Shown here: in pieces, positions 20,775-29,159 of the stretch
Position numbering within the stretch: position 1 is the first letter of the stretch
Layout: every line of letters begins with the position of its first letter
Source: VRUE01 sp963699225
Lineage (GTDB): Bacteria > Actinomycetota > Thermoleophilia > Solirubrobacterales > 70-9
NCBI GenBank assembly: GCA_963699225.1
Contig: OY969423.1
Span: 2,666,001-2,730,000 of the forward strand
Length of the DNA stretch: 64,000 nucleotides
Direction of reading: 5' to 3'
The notes under the pieces: generated by a model
The model's database searches: none
Told to the model about the DNA's origin: nothing
What the model saw: the letters and a program-made list of their open reading frames with translations, nothing else
Program-made: the position numbers and the translations under genes

Positions 20775-22223
20775 GTGTTGGGGATTGACGAGAACAACCG
20801 ACCCTGGTGGACGCTGGCCGGCACATGCGCCGGGCTCTTTCTCTTGATGCTCGATTCGACCGTCGTGGCCCTGGCGCTGCCGAGCATTCGCCACAACGTC
20901 AATGCGACGGCGGCGGGCTTGCAATGGGTGATGAATGGCTACCTGTTGGCGATCACGGTTTTCGTCGTTACGGCAGGGCGGCTCGGGGACATGTTCGGAC
21001 GTAAGCGACTCTTCCTCGCGGGCATGGTGGTTTTCGCGTTCGGCTCGGTGGTCTCTGGCGCCGCGGGAAGCCAGGAGGCCCTGATCGGAGGGCGGATCCT
21101 GCAGGGGATCGGGGCGGCGCCGATGTTGCCGCTGTCGCTGGCGATTGTCTGCAACGCCTTTCCGGCCTCTGAACAGGCGCGGGCGCTCGGGGTGTGGGCG
21201 GGGGTTTCGGCGCTGGCCCTGGCGATCGGGCCGCTGGCTGGTGGGCTGCTGGTGGAAATCGACTGGCGGGTGATCTTCTGGATCAACCTGCCGGTGGCCC
21301 TGGTCGGGATCTGGATCACGGCGGTAGCGGCACCCGAGTCGACCGATCCCGGGGCCGGGCGGCGTGTCGACTTCGTCGGTTTGCTGGCGTTGGGTTTCGG
21401 CCTGGCGGCGGTCGTACTGGCGCTGGTGCAGAGCCGGACCTGGAGCGGTGTGACGACGGCTGTGGTCGCGGTTGCGGGCCTGGCCTCTCTCTACGCCTTC
21501 TGGCGAGTTGAGCACCGGGTGCGCGAGCCGATCGTCGACTTCGAGCTCTTTCGCAACCGGCCCTACTTCGGCGCCAGTGCCGCCGCCTTTGCCCTGGTCG
21601 GGGCCTACTGGGCGGTGATGTTCTTCCAGCCCCAATACCTGCAAGACGTGGCCGGCCACTCGGCGGTGCTCAGTGGCCTGATGATCCTGCCGATCACGGC
21701 GCCGATGGTGGTCATCTCGCCGCTCTCCGCTCGCTTGATCGGTCGCTTCGGGGCGCGGCGGCTGATGACCGCCGGCATGGCCTGCGGCACCGCCGGCCTG
21801 CTCGTCCTGACCCAGCTCGAGGCGGGCAGCGGCTACGGCCTGCTGCTCGCCGGCTACCTGCTCTTCGGCGTCGCCCTCGGCCTGGTCTATGCGCCGATGT
21901 CGACCGCGGCGATGGCGGCGATGCCGGCCGAGAAGGTGGGCATCGCCTCCGGTGTGCTGGCGATGGACCGGGTGATGGCGGGGACGATTGCGCTGGCCGC
22001 TTGCGGCGCCGTCTTTCACGCCCTTCAGGACGGCGGCAGTTCGTTCACGGCCGGAATCGCCGGTTCGACCTGGGTCGTGGTCGCGCTATGCGCCTTCGGC
22101 ACGGTGCTGACCTGGCTCTTCGTGCGTGATCCGGAGCACCCCGGTCCCGACCCGGCAGTTGCCGGTAAGCCCCACCCAAGCGCTCTGCGCCACCACTTTC
22201 ATCACCGCCGCTTTCACCTCTAG
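20775..22223 (+). CDS. MFS drug transporter, DHA2 (EmrB/QacA) type
   Basis: A 482-residue membrane protein with about 14 hydrophobic segments, expected to export drugs or small toxic molecules by proton antiport. The first helix has LDSTVVALALPSI (motif D1, LDxTVVNVALP type), the loop 2-3 motif A is GRLGDMFGRKRLF, and motif C follows in VSALALAIGPLAGGLLV. The C-terminus is His-rich (HHFHHRRFHL), perhaps metal-interacting. The GTG at 20775 fits the family start; the reading frame extends further upstream, but that part crosses the inverted repeat. Confidence 0.9.
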   Translation: MLGIDENNRPWWTLAGTCAGLFLLMLDSTVVALALPSIRHNVNATAAGLQWVMNGYLLAITVFVVTAGRLGDMFGRKRLFLAGMVVFAFGSVVSGAAGSQEALIGGRILQGIGAAPMLPLSLAIVCNAFPASEQARALGVWAGVSALALAIGPLAGGLLVEIDWRVIFWINLPVALVGIWITAVAAPESTDPGAGRRVDFVGLLALGFGLAAVVLALVQSRTWSGVTTAVVAVAGLASLYAFWRVEHRVREPIVDFELFRNRPYFGASAAAFALVGAYWAVMFFQPQYLQDVAGHSAVLSGLMILPITAPMVVISPLSARLIGRFGARRLMTAGMACGTAGLLVLTQLEAGSGYGLLLAGYLLFGVALGLVYAPMSTAAMAAMPAEKVGIASGVLAMDRVMAGTIALAACGAVFHALQDGGSSFTAGIAGSTWVVVALCAFGTVLTWLFVRDPEHPGPDPAVAGKPHPSALRHHFHHRRFHL

Positions 22224-22307
22224 GCGTGATTTGGGCGGTTTAGATTTCTTAGGTGACCGGATTCCTTGACAATGACTATCCCGACCTGTCCACTAGAGAT
22301 TAGTCAC

Positions 22308-22329
22308 ACCGCATTCCAAAGCGGTTTTT
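22308..22329 (+). terminator. Hairpin with T-run just upstream of disA
   Basis: ACCGC (22308-22312) pairs with GCGGT (22321-22325) and runs into TTTTT. It ends 16 bases before the disA ATG. A TTGACA at 22266-22271 lies upstream, though I see no well-spaced -10. It may end the transporter transcript, or act as an attenuator in the disA leader. Confidence 0.6.
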
Positions 22330-22345
22330 GCCATCCTAGAGAGCG

Positions 22346-23458
22346 ATGTCAGCAATGTCTGGGGATGAGCTTCACGAGTTGTCAGAACGCCAAGATCCCC
22401 GTCTACTGAGGGCCCTTGACGTAGTCGCGCCGGGCGGCGCCCTGCGCGAGGGCCTCGACAACATAGTCCACTCGCGCACGGGTGGACTGATCGTCGTCGG
22501 CGACGCCGGCGACATCTCGCATCTGCTCTCTGGCGGGATCAAGCTCGATATCGACTACACGCCGGCGATGCTCTACCAAGTGGCAAAGATGGATGGGGCG
22601 ATCGTGCTCAACTCCGAGGCGACCAAGATCGCCTGGGCAAACGTGCAGCTGATGCCCGACCCGACGATCCTCTCGGCCGAGACCGGCACCCGCCACCGCA
22701 CCGCCGAGCGCGTCTCCAAGCAGACCGATGCGCTGGTCGTCGCGATCTCCCAGCGCCGCGACGTCGTCTCCCTCTACATCGAGGGAACCAAGTACATCCT
22801 CCAGGACATCCCGGCCGTGTTGGCCAAGGCCAACCAGGGCCTGGCGACGCTCGACAAGTACCGCGCCCGCCTCGACCAGGTTTCCAACCGGCTCACCGTG
22901 CTCGAGTTCGAGGGCGGCGGCGTGCTCTACGACGCGCTCGCCGTGCTGCAACGGGCCGAGCTGGTCACCCGTATGGCGGTGGAGGTCGAGCGCTACATCG
23001 TCGAGCTCGGCACCGAGGGCCGCCTGATCGAGATGCAGCTGGAGGAGACGATGGTCGGCGTCGCCACCGACAAGACGGCGCTGGTCCGTGACTACTCGGT
23101 CGAGGACTCCGAGCAGAACCTGGCCACGGTCCTGCAGTCGCTGGCCCGCCTGCCGCACGAGGACGTGCTCGACTTCGGCCGCCTCGGCGAGCTGCTCGGC
23201 TACGACCGCAAGCTCAACACCCTTGACTTCCCGGTGGCCCCGCGTGGCTACCGCGTGCTCGGCCGCGTGCCGCGCATCCCCAAGCTTGTCGTCCAGAAGA
23301 TCATCCAGGAGCTGGGTGGGCTGGAGGAGGTACTCGCTGCCTCTGACGCCGACCTGGAGGCCGTCGATGGTGTCGGCTCTACACGAGCCAAGGACATCCG
23401 CGAGGGCCTGCGCAGGCTTCAGGAGGTCGACATGGTCGATCGGTACCTACAGAGCTAG
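22346..23458 (+). CDS. disA: DNA integrity scanning protein DisA, diadenylate cyclase
   Basis: A 370-residue protein. The N-terminal DAC domain makes c-di-AMP from two ATP, with the DGA motif at residues 83-85 (KMDGAIVL) and RHR at 116-118 (GTRHRTAERV). A helical middle spans residues about 150-290. The C-terminal helix-hairpin-helix domain (LEAVDGVGSTRAKDIREGL) binds branched DNA. In the classic order radA precedes disA, but here an aldo/keto reductase and a transporter lie between clpC and disA. The carD ATG follows the disA stop with no gap. Confidence 0.96.
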   Translation: MSAMSGDELHELSERQDPRLLRALDVVAPGGALREGLDNIVHSRTGGLIVVGDAGDISHLLSGGIKLDIDYTPAMLYQVAKMDGAIVLNSEATKIAWANVQLMPDPTILSAETGTRHRTAERVSKQTDALVVAISQRRDVVSLYIEGTKYILQDIPAVLAKANQGLATLDKYRARLDQVSNRLTVLEFEGGGVLYDALAVLQRAELVTRMAVEVERYIVELGTEGRLIEMQLEETMVGVATDKTALVRDYSVEDSEQNLATVLQSLARLPHEDVLDFGRLGELLGYDRKLNTLDFPVAPRGYRVLGRVPRIPKLVVQKIIQELGGLEEVLAASDADLEAVDGVGSTRAKDIREGLRRLQEVDMVDRYLQS

Positions 23459-24064
23459 ATGGCGACAGTCGCCATCGACAAACGAAAGGAGCACCCGATT
23501 TCTGAGCTAGCAGAGGAGGCCATGGAGGCGGGCTTCGAGGCGGACGTTGAGATCCCTTACGTCTGTGATTTCGAAGAGGGTGACAAGGTCGTCTACCCGC
23601 ACCACGGTGCTGGTCTCGTGCTGAAGAAGGAGTCCCGGGAGCTGATGGGGGAGGAGCGTGACTACCTCACGATCAAGATCCTCCACAACGAACTCACGGT
23701 GATGGTTCCCTGCGAGAACGCGGGCGTCGCTGGGCTGCGCCGCGTTATCGACGAGGAAGAAATCAAGAAGGTCACTGACGTGCTCACCGACGACGTCTCG
23801 GACATGCCGAAAAACTGGAACCGGCGCTTCAAGTACAACCGCGAGAAGATCAAGACCGGGGACGTGTTCGAGCTGGCCGAGGTCGTTCGCAACCTTGCCA
23901 TCCGCGAGATGGAAAAGGGCCTCTCAACCGGTGAGAAGCAGATGTACACGCGGGCGAAGAAGATCCTCGCCTCGGAGTTCATGTACGCGCTCGACAAAGA
24001 CGAGGACGGCGCGGAGGAATACCTCGACGGGCTGCTGGAGGAGCGCTTCGCCGCCACGGCGTAG
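23459..24064 (+). CDS. carD: CarD family transcription regulator
   Basis: A 201-residue RNA-polymerase-binding factor that stabilises open promoter complexes, notably for rRNA. The Tudor-like RID domain is FEEGDKVVYPHHGAGLVLKKESREL (residues about 38-95), and the C-terminal helical DNA-binding part contains the conserved Trp (MPKNWNRRFKYNREK). It is about 40 residues longer than mycobacterial CarD because of an N-terminal extension (ATVAIDKRKEHPISELAEEA); an internal ATG at residue 22 is possible. It is adjacent to ispD, as in mycobacteria. Confidence 0.94.
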   Translation: MATVAIDKRKEHPISELAEEAMEAGFEADVEIPYVCDFEEGDKVVYPHHGAGLVLKKESRELMGEERDYLTIKILHNELTVMVPCENAGVAGLRRVIDEEEIKKVTDVLTDDVSDMPKNWNRRFKYNREKIKTGDVFELAEVVRNLAIREMEKGLSTGEKQMYTRAKKILASEFMYALDKDEDGAEEYLDGLLEERFAATA

Positions 24065-24077
24065 CTCCGCAGCGTCT

Positions 24078-24785
24078 GTCACGGCCGTTATCGCGGCCGC
24101 CGGCTCCGGGCAGAGGCTCGGAGCCGGCGGCCCGAAGGCCTTCGTGCCGCTGGCCGGCAGGGCGATGGTCGAGTGGTCGATCGCCGCCTGCCGCGCCGCG
24201 CCCTCGGTCCGCTCGATCGTCGTCGCTTGCCCGCCTGGGCATGTCCATGACCTCGCCGGCGGTGATGTCGGTGTTGTCGATGGCGGCGTGACCCGGGCCG
24301 AGTCGGTCTCGAATGCCTTGGCGGCTGTCGGCACAGAGCTGGTCGCGATCCACGATGCGGCCAGGCCGCTGGTAACGCCTGAGCTGATCGAGGACGTCAT
24401 CGCAGCCTTGGCTGCGGATCCAGATTCCGCCGGCGCAATCGCTGCCACCCCGGTCACCGACACGATCAAGCAGGTCTCACCAGGGTGTAACGCGTTGTCC
24501 GTGCACGGGACGGGAAAAGCGTTACGCCCGGTTGAATCGACCCTCGATCGTCGGCGGCTGTGGGCGGCGCAGACGCCACAGGTCTTCCGGGTCGAGGCGC
24601 TGCGTAAGGCGTTGTCGACCGATCCGAAGCGCCTGCAGGCGGCGACCGACGAGGCGATGATGGTCGAGGCCGTAGGCGACAAGGTCCTGATCCACCCTTC
24701 GCCCGCCGAGAACCTCAAGGTGACGACGCCGCTCGACCTGAAGCTCGCCGAGTTGCTGCTCACCGAGCGCGCCGCTGGCGCTTAA
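24078..24785 (+). CDS. ispD: 2-C-methyl-D-erythritol 4-phosphate cytidylyltransferase
   Basis: The third MEP-pathway enzyme, making CDP-methylerythritol. Conserved parts are TAVIAAAGSGQRLGAGGPKAF (CTP loop), AIHDAARPLVTPE, ATPVTDTIK and WAAQTPQVFR. The coordinates begin at the first family-like residue: no ATG, GTG or TTG occurs in frame between the carD stop and this point, and the nearest in-frame starts (GTG 23931, ATG 23895) lie deep inside carD. Between TIKQV and VESTLDR there are about 18 residues where the family normally has about 6-8, coinciding with an inverted repeat. Either feature could reflect a rare start, a sequence error or an element insertion. Confidence 0.88.
   Translation, partial: VTAVIAAAGSGQRLGAGGPKAFVPLAGRAMVEWSIAACRAAPSVRSIVVACPPGHVHDLAGGDVGVVDGGVTRAESVSNALAAVGTELVAIHDAARPLVTPELIEDVIAALAADPDSAGAIAATPVTDTIKQVSPGCNALSVHGTGKALRPVESTLDRRRLWAAQTPQVFRVEALRKALSTDPKRLQAATDEAMMVEAVGDKVLIHPSPAENLKVTTPLDLKLAELLLTERAAGA
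24481..24531. repeat. Inverted repeat inside ispD
   Basis: GGGTGTAACGC at 24483-24493 pairs with GCGTTACGCCC at 24519-24529 (one G-T). Inside, GTCC (24497-24500) pairs with GGAC (24508-24511) around a GTGCAC centre. It encodes the unusual SPGCNALSVHGTGKALRP stretch of IspD. It looks like a smaller, coding-region relative of the long inverted repeats elsewhere in the window. Confidence 0.6.
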
Positions 24786-24802
24786 GTGGCGCCATGCGCC
24801 AC
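24786..24802. terminator. Short hairpin between convergent ispD and the DUF389 unit
   Basis: A 7-bp perfect stem GTGGCGC/GCGCCAC with a CAT loop directly follows the ispD stop. A further GGCGCC lies just downstream. It has no T-run, so termination is inferred only from its position between convergent genes. Confidence 0.45.
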
Positions 24803-24813
24803 CAAGGCGCCAA

Positions 24814-24960
24814 TCAGCGCAGCAGGATCCAGGCCAGGGTGGCAGCGAAGCAGACCTGGCCTACGCCGAGGGCGACGCCAAAGCTGACCGCGCCGAGCGC
24901 CGCGGCAATGGCCGTGCCGAGGACGAAGGCCGCGAGCATGATCGCCAGTTGGCGAATCAC
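24814..24960 (-). CDS. Small two-helix membrane protein coupled to the DUF389 gene
   Basis: A 48-residue protein starting VIRQLAIMLAAFVLGTA, with two hydrophobic helices (residues about 4-22 and 26-46) separated by a Gly turn. Its GTG start (24958-24960) overlaps the TGA of the DUF389 gene as GTGA, so translation is very likely coupled. I know no family for it. The Gly/Ala-rich helices resemble small transporter-associated or Gly-zipper membrane proteins, and the tight coupling suggests a partner or accessory subunit of the DUF389 protein. Confidence 0.6.
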   Translation of the reverse strand: MIRQLAIMLAAFVLGTAIAAALGAVSFGVALGVGQVCFAATLAWILLR

Positions 24961-25952
24961 CGCTGCAGCGCGCTTCCTGCCCGCTTGTTCGGCAGGCCGG
25001 CGATGGCGCGGCTGTCGTCGTCCATGTGGCGTTGCCGCCGCCGCTCGAAGAGCCGGCGCTGAATCGAGAGGGTGACGATGCCGGCGAGCACGATCGCGGT
25101 CAGGTTGACCGCCAGCTGGGCCATCGCTCCGCGCCATTCCGACCAGTCGGCAAGGGCGAAAGCGACTCCGATGTTGGCCGCGGCCGGGATCGTCGTCACC
25201 GAGATCAGCACCCCGATCAACGCCCCCGACTTGGCCGAGGTCAGCGAGAGCATGCCGGCGGCGCCGGCAAAGCAGGCGACGATGAAGGAGAAGTCTTCGG
25301 GCTTGGAGATGAACTGGGTCAGCGGGTGCATCGAGCCGCTGAAGTCGGCATCGAGCATTCCCGTTGCCTTCGAGATCAGGGTGAAGAGGCAGGCGGCGGT
25401 GATCCCGACCGGGAAGCCAATCGCGAGTGCCGCCAGCGAGCGCCGGGCGACATCGCGCCGCCGCTCGACCACCGCCACGCAGAAGCCGGCGAGGGGGCCG
25501 AACTCGGGCCCGACCACCATCGCGCCGACGATCAAGATTGGCGAGCCGAGGAAGATGCCGACCGAGGCGATCAGGCAGGCCAGGACCATGAAGATGAGGA
25601 AGTTGCCGCCCAGCTCGGTGTTCTCGGACGTGCGCGCCTCGACCTCCTCCCAGACGACGGCGTTCGAGGGCTTGCCGTAGGCGGCTCGCTCGGCACGATC
25701 GGCCGCATCTGAAAGCTGCGAGTCGATCTGCTCGAGCGAGATCGAGCCGTCGCGGGCAACCCCCATCTCCTTGAGGTCGTCGATCAGCACGCTGGCGTCC
25801 TCGCGGGCGATGTCGCAGAGGACGACGTCGCCCTTTGGCTGGCGCGCGGCGCCGGCGAGGAAGACCAGGTTGGTCGTCGAGGGCGCCGTTTCGAGCAGGT
25901 CGAGGACCTTGCTGCAGCGCTCTGCCGGGACGACGATCCGCAGGTGGACCAT
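24957..25952 (-). CDS. DUF389 (TIGR00341-type) membrane protein
   Basis: A 331-residue protein. Residues 1-95 are a soluble ferredoxin-like domain (MVHLRIVVPAERCSKVLDLL to IDDLKEMGVARDG). Residues about 140-305 hold six or seven hydrophobic helices with the DUF389 pattern: VGIFLGSPILIVGAMVVGPEFGPL, then TFISKPEDFSF and SLTSAKSGALIGVLISVTTIPAAANIGVA. Function of the family is unproven; transport has been suggested. The ATG at 25950-25952 is chosen because upstream sequence in frame is antisense to the PHP gene and shows no homology. It is divergent from that gene with 45 bases between. Confidence 0.88.
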   Translation of the reverse strand: MVHLRIVVPAERCSKVLDLLETAPSTTNLVFLAGAARQPKGDVVLCDIAREDASVLIDDLKEMGVARDGSISLEQIDSQLSDAADRAERAAYGKPSNAVVWEEVEARTSENTELGGNFLIFMVLACLIASVGIFLGSPILIVGAMVVGPEFGPLAGFCVAVVERRRDVARRSLAALAIGFPVGITAACLFTLISKATGMLDADFSGSMHPLTQFISKPEDFSFIVACFAGAAGMLSLTSAKSGALIGVLISVTTIPAAANIGVAFALADWSEWRGAMAQLAVNLTAIVLAGIVTLSIQRRLFERRRQRHMDDDSRAIAGLPNKRAGSALQR

Positions 25953-25997
25953 GGCCTCAGCGTATCCGCGGCCCGGGTCGCCTACTCTGCCCGTCCC

Positions 25998-26840
25998 ATG
26001 CTTACCGACTACCACCTTCACCTCCGTCCCGACGAGCCCGATACACCCGGCGAGCGCTTCTTCACTGGCGAGAACGTCGACCGCTACCTGGCTGCCGCCG
26101 AGGCGGCCGGCATCGCCGAGCTGGGCGTCTCCGAGCACGTCTACCGCTTCACCCAGGCACTCGACCTCTGGCGCCACCCGCTCTGGGAGCAGGAGGCATG
26201 CGACGACCTCGATACCTACTGCGAGTTCGTGCGCACGACGCCGCTGCGGCTTGGCCTCGAGTGCGACTACATCCCAGCGGCCGAGGACCGCACGGCGGCC
26301 CTGCTTGAGGCGCGCGACTTCGACTACGTCGTCGGCTCGGTCCACTTCATCGGCGACGCGGCGGTAGACCATCCCGGCTGGGACGTCTGGGAGAGCAAGG
26401 GCGACCCGGACGAGGTCTGGCGCCGCTACTTCGCTTCGCTGGCCGAGTGCGCCCGCTCCGGCCTCTTCGACATCCTCGCCCACCCCGACCTGGTCAAGGT
26501 CTGGGGCGGCGCCCGGCCGCTGCCCGAGCGCGACCCGCGCTTCTTCTACGAGCCGGCGGTTGAGGCGATCGCCGAGAGCGGGATCGCGGTTGAGGTCTCC
26601 ACGGCTGGCCTGCGCAAGCCCGTCGGCGAGATCTACCCGGCGGCTGGCTTTGCCGAGATGTGCGTTGAGGCAGGCGCTTCCTTTGCCCTTTCCTCCGATG
26701 CCCACCTGCCCGAGCAGGTCGGCTTCGGCTACGACCAGGCGCTCGAGTTCCTCAGTGGGCTCGGGGTGGGGGAGATTTGCGTGTTCGAGGGCCGCAAGCG
26801 CCGCCTCGAGCCGCTGCCCAGCACAGTGCGCGAGGATTAA
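25998..26840 (+). CDS. PHP domain phosphoesterase, histidinol-phosphatase-like
   Basis: A 280-residue PHP-fold metalloenzyme. The metal ligands are visible: DYHLHL (residues 4-9), GVSEHVYRF, GLECDYI, VGSVHFIG, ILAHPDL and SSDAHLPEQVG. This set matches the HisJ/HisK-type histidinol-phosphate phosphatases, but with no his genes nearby the substrate could be another phosphate monoester. The ATG at 25998 begins exactly at the first motif. It ends 3 bases before ispF. Confidence 0.86.
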   Translation: MLTDYHLHLRPDEPDTPGERFFTGENVDRYLAAAEAAGIAELGVSEHVYRFTQALDLWRHPLWEQEACDDLDTYCEFVRTTPLRLGLECDYIPAAEDRTAALLEARDFDYVVGSVHFIGDAAVDHPGWDVWESKGDPDEVWRRYFASLAECARSGLFDILAHPDLVKVWGGARPLPERDPRFFYEPAVEAIAESGIAVEVSTAGLRKPVGEIYPAAGFAEMCVEAGASFALSSDAHLPEQVGFGYDQALEFLSGLGVGEICVFEGRKRRLEPLPSTVRED

Positions 26841-26843
26841 CGG

Positions 26844-27299
26844 ATGAGCGTCGGAATCGGCTACGACAGCCACCGCTTTGCTGAGGGGCGCCGCCTCGTG
26901 CTCGGCGGGGTCGAGGTCGATCATCCGCGCGGCCTCGCCGGCCACTCCGATGCCGACGTGCTCACCCACGCGGTGATCGACGCCCTGCTCGGTGCCGCCG
27001 GCAAAGGCGACATCGGCGCCCTCTTCCCCGACGACGACGAGGTCTGGCGGGACGCCGACTCGATCGACCTGCTGCGCACCGCGGTGGGCACGATCGCTGG
27101 CCGGATCGTCAACGTCGACGCGACACTGATCTGCGAGGAGCCGCGGATCGGGCCGCTGCGGGCCGAGATGGAGCGGGTCCTCGCCGAGGCCACCTCGGCG
27201 CGGGTCAGCGTCAAGGCCACCACCAACGAGGGCATGGGCTGGATCGGCCGCGGCGAGGGCATCGCCTGCATAGCGGTCGCCTCGGTCGATAGCGAATAA
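26844..27299 (+). CDS. ispF: 2-C-methyl-D-erythritol 2,4-cyclodiphosphate synthase
   Basis: A 151-residue trimeric zinc enzyme forming MEcPP in isoprenoid synthesis. GIGYDSHRF supplies zinc-binding Asp and His, GHSDADVLTHAVIDALLGA is the second signature, GDIGALFPD is the diphosphate loop and KATTNEGMGWIGRGEGIACIAVA the C-terminal substrate wall. It is separated from ispD by the DUF389 unit and the PHP gene, whereas most Gram-positive genomes have ispD-ispF together. Confidence 0.96.
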   Translation: MSVGIGYDSHRFAEGRRLVLGGVEVDHPRGLAGHSDADVLTHAVIDALLGAAGKGDIGALFPDDDEVWRDADSIDLLRTAVGTIAGRIVNVDATLICEEPRIGPLRAEMERVLAEATSARVSVKATTNEGMGWIGRGEGIACIAVASVDSE

Positions 27300-27313
27300 C
27301 CTTCGCCGCTGCG

Positions 27314-28972
27314 ATGGGAAGGCTGAATTCCATAGCGTCGGGCGCCCGCCAGTCGGTCTCTGACTCGGTTTTCGAGGTCAAGGTGCTGCACGAAGCCGGG
27401 ATCGTTGGCTTGGTCCGCCCCGACAAAGCAGCCAAGGTGGCGACGATCTTCCTGCGCTGGGGCGCCTCACCGGCCACCGGGGTCGCCACGGCGGCCCACA
27501 AATACCCGCACGAGCCGATGCTGATCGACGAGCGCGGCTCGCTTAGCTTCGAGCGGGTGCACCGTCGCTCCAATGCCCTCGCCCACGCTTTTGCCAGCAT
27601 GGGGATCGGGCCCGGCGACGGAATCGGGATCATGTGCCGCAACCACCGCGGCTTCATCGAGACGACCCTGGCCGCCGCCAAGCTTGGCGCCAGCGCGCTC
27701 TACCTCAACACGATGTTCGCTGGTCCGCAGCTGGTCGAGGTGACCAGGCGCGAGGAACCGAAGGCGCTTGTCTATGACGAGGAGTTCGCCGGCCTGCTCG
27801 ACGGCGTCGACGAGGGCATCGCTCGCGTCGTCGCCTGGGCCGACGGCGAGGTCGAGGGACCGACGCTCGACTCGCTGATCGCCGCCAGCCCCGACTCCGA
27901 CCACAAGCCGCCACCGGACAAACCCCGCTTCGTGATCCTCACGTCGGGCACGACCGGCACGCCCAAGGGCGCCCAGCGCTCCAGCCCCGATGGCCTGCTG
28001 GCGATGGCGGCCTTGATCGACAAGATTCCCTACCGCGCTCGCGACACGATGGTGATCGCGGCGCCGCTCTTTCATTCCTGGGGCTTCTTCCACTTCGTGA
28101 TGAGCCTGCCGACCGCCTCGACCATGGTGCTGCGGCGCAAGTTCGACGAGGAGGAGACACTGCGCGCAGTCCAGAAGCACCGGGCGCAGGTGCTTGCCGT
28201 GGTACCGGTGATGCTGCAGCGCATCCTGCGCCTGTCCGGCGAGACCCTCAGCGCCTACGACCTCTCTTCGCTGCGCATCACCTCGGCCTCGGGGTCGGCG
28301 CTGCCGGGCGAGCTGGCGACCGAGTGGATGGACCGCTTCGGCGACAACGTCTACAACCTCTACGGCTCGACCGAGGTCGCCTACGCGACCGTCGCCACCC
28401 CGGAGGACCTGCGCGCCGCACCCGGCACCGCCGGACGCCCGCCGCGGGGGACCGTCGTCCGCCTCTTCGACGAGGACGGTCGCGAGGTTCCGCAGGGCGA
28501 GGTGGGCCGGATCTTCGTCGGCAACGAGATGTCCTTCGAGGGCTACACCGGCGGCGGCGGCAAGGAGGTAATCGACGGCCTGCTGAGCAGCGGCGACGTC
28601 GGCCACATCGACGAGGGTGGCCGGCTTTTCATCGACGGTCGCGACGACGAGATGATCGTCTCCGGTGGCGAGAATGTTTTCCCCCGCGAGGTCGAGGACC
28701 TGCTCGCCGATCACGACGGGGTGGTCGAGGTGGCGGTAATCGGCGTTGAGGACGCGGAGTTCGGCCAGCGGCTGAAGGCCTTTGTCGTCACCGCGGGCGA
28801 GGCCGAGGTTTCCGCCGAAGAGCTCAAGGCCCATGTCAAGGCCAACCTCGCCGCCTACAAGGCACCGCGCGAATTCGAGTTCCTCGACGAGCTGCCGCGC
28901 AACGCCACCGGCAAGATCCTCAAGCGCGAGCTGCACGAGCGCGAGGCCGAAGCTCAGAGTCGGTCCCGGTAG
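27314..28972 (+). CDS. Acyl-CoA synthetase (AMP-forming, FadD-like)
   Basis: A 552-residue ANL-superfamily ligase that activates a carboxylic acid via acyl-AMP. P-loop-like ILTSGTTGTPKG is at residues 208-219, and YGSTEVAYATVATPEDL is the adenine motif. SGDVGHIDEGGRLFIDGRDDEMIVSGGENVFP is the hinge, and PRNATGKILKREL carries the catalytic Lys. The first 60 residues resemble long-chain acyl-CoA ligases of actinobacteria rather than acetyl-CoA synthetase. The last residues (SRSR) and the TAG stop are encoded by the left arm of a long inverted repeat. It starts 14 bases after ispF. Confidence 0.93.
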   Translation: MGRLNSIASGARQSVSDSVFEVKVLHEAGIVGLVRPDKAAKVATIFLRWGASPATGVATAAHKYPHEPMLIDERGSLSFERVHRRSNALAHAFASMGIGPGDGIGIMCRNHRGFIETTLAAAKLGASALYLNTMFAGPQLVEVTRREEPKALVYDEEFAGLLDGVDEGIARVVAWADGEVEGPTLDSLIAASPDSDHKPPPDKPRFVILTSGTTGTPKGAQRSSPDGLLAMAALIDKIPYRARDTMVIAAPLFHSWGFFHFVMSLPTASTMVLRRKFDEEETLRAVQKHRAQVLAVVPVMLQRILRLSGETLSAYDLSSLRITSASGSALPGELATEWMDRFGDNVYNLYGSTEVAYATVATPEDLRAAPGTAGRPPRGTVVRLFDEDGREVPQGEVGRIFVGNEMSFEGYTGGGGKEVIDGLLSSGDVGHIDEGGRLFIDGRDDEMIVSGGENVFPREVEDLLADHDGVVEVAVIGVEDAEFGQRLKAFVVTAGEAEVSAEELKAHVKANLAAYKAPREFEFLDELPRNATGKILKRELHEREAEAQSRSR

Positions 28973-29069
28973 GGGTTCCGCTTAACTTTTTGGATGTGAC
29001 GGGATCTGCTGACGCCGCAAGGTCAGCGCCCAAAAAGTGCAAGACGCTCCACCCCTACCGGGACCGACT
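28958..29069 (+). repeat. Palindromic element, copy A (homologous to the repeat at 38.0 kb)
   Basis: A three-tier hairpin. Outer arms 28958-28976 and 29051-29069 are 19 bases and perfect. The middle stem ACTTTTTGG (28985-28993) pairs with CCAAAAAGT (29030-29038). The inner stem GCTGAC (29008-29013) pairs with GTCAGC (29022-29027), with CCGCAAG spanning the loop. CTTAACTTTTT (28981-28991) and AAAAAGTGCAAGACG (29032-29046) recur exactly in copy B at 37998-38107, in the opposite orientation. The stop codon of the acyl-CoA ligase lies within the left arm. Confidence 0.92.
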
Positions 29070-29159
29070 ACCAGGCCCTCCTACCAGCGCGCTAATTGCG
29101 TGCTTTTGCGCGTAGCGGGGGTAGCGGGGCCGCCGATGGCGGTAGTAGGTTGCGGCTTC

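Noticed and set aside
25953..26969. Upstream extension of the DUF389 reading frame by 339 codons
   Set aside because: It is fully antisense to the PHP and ispF genes; family homology starts at the ATG at 25950-25952.
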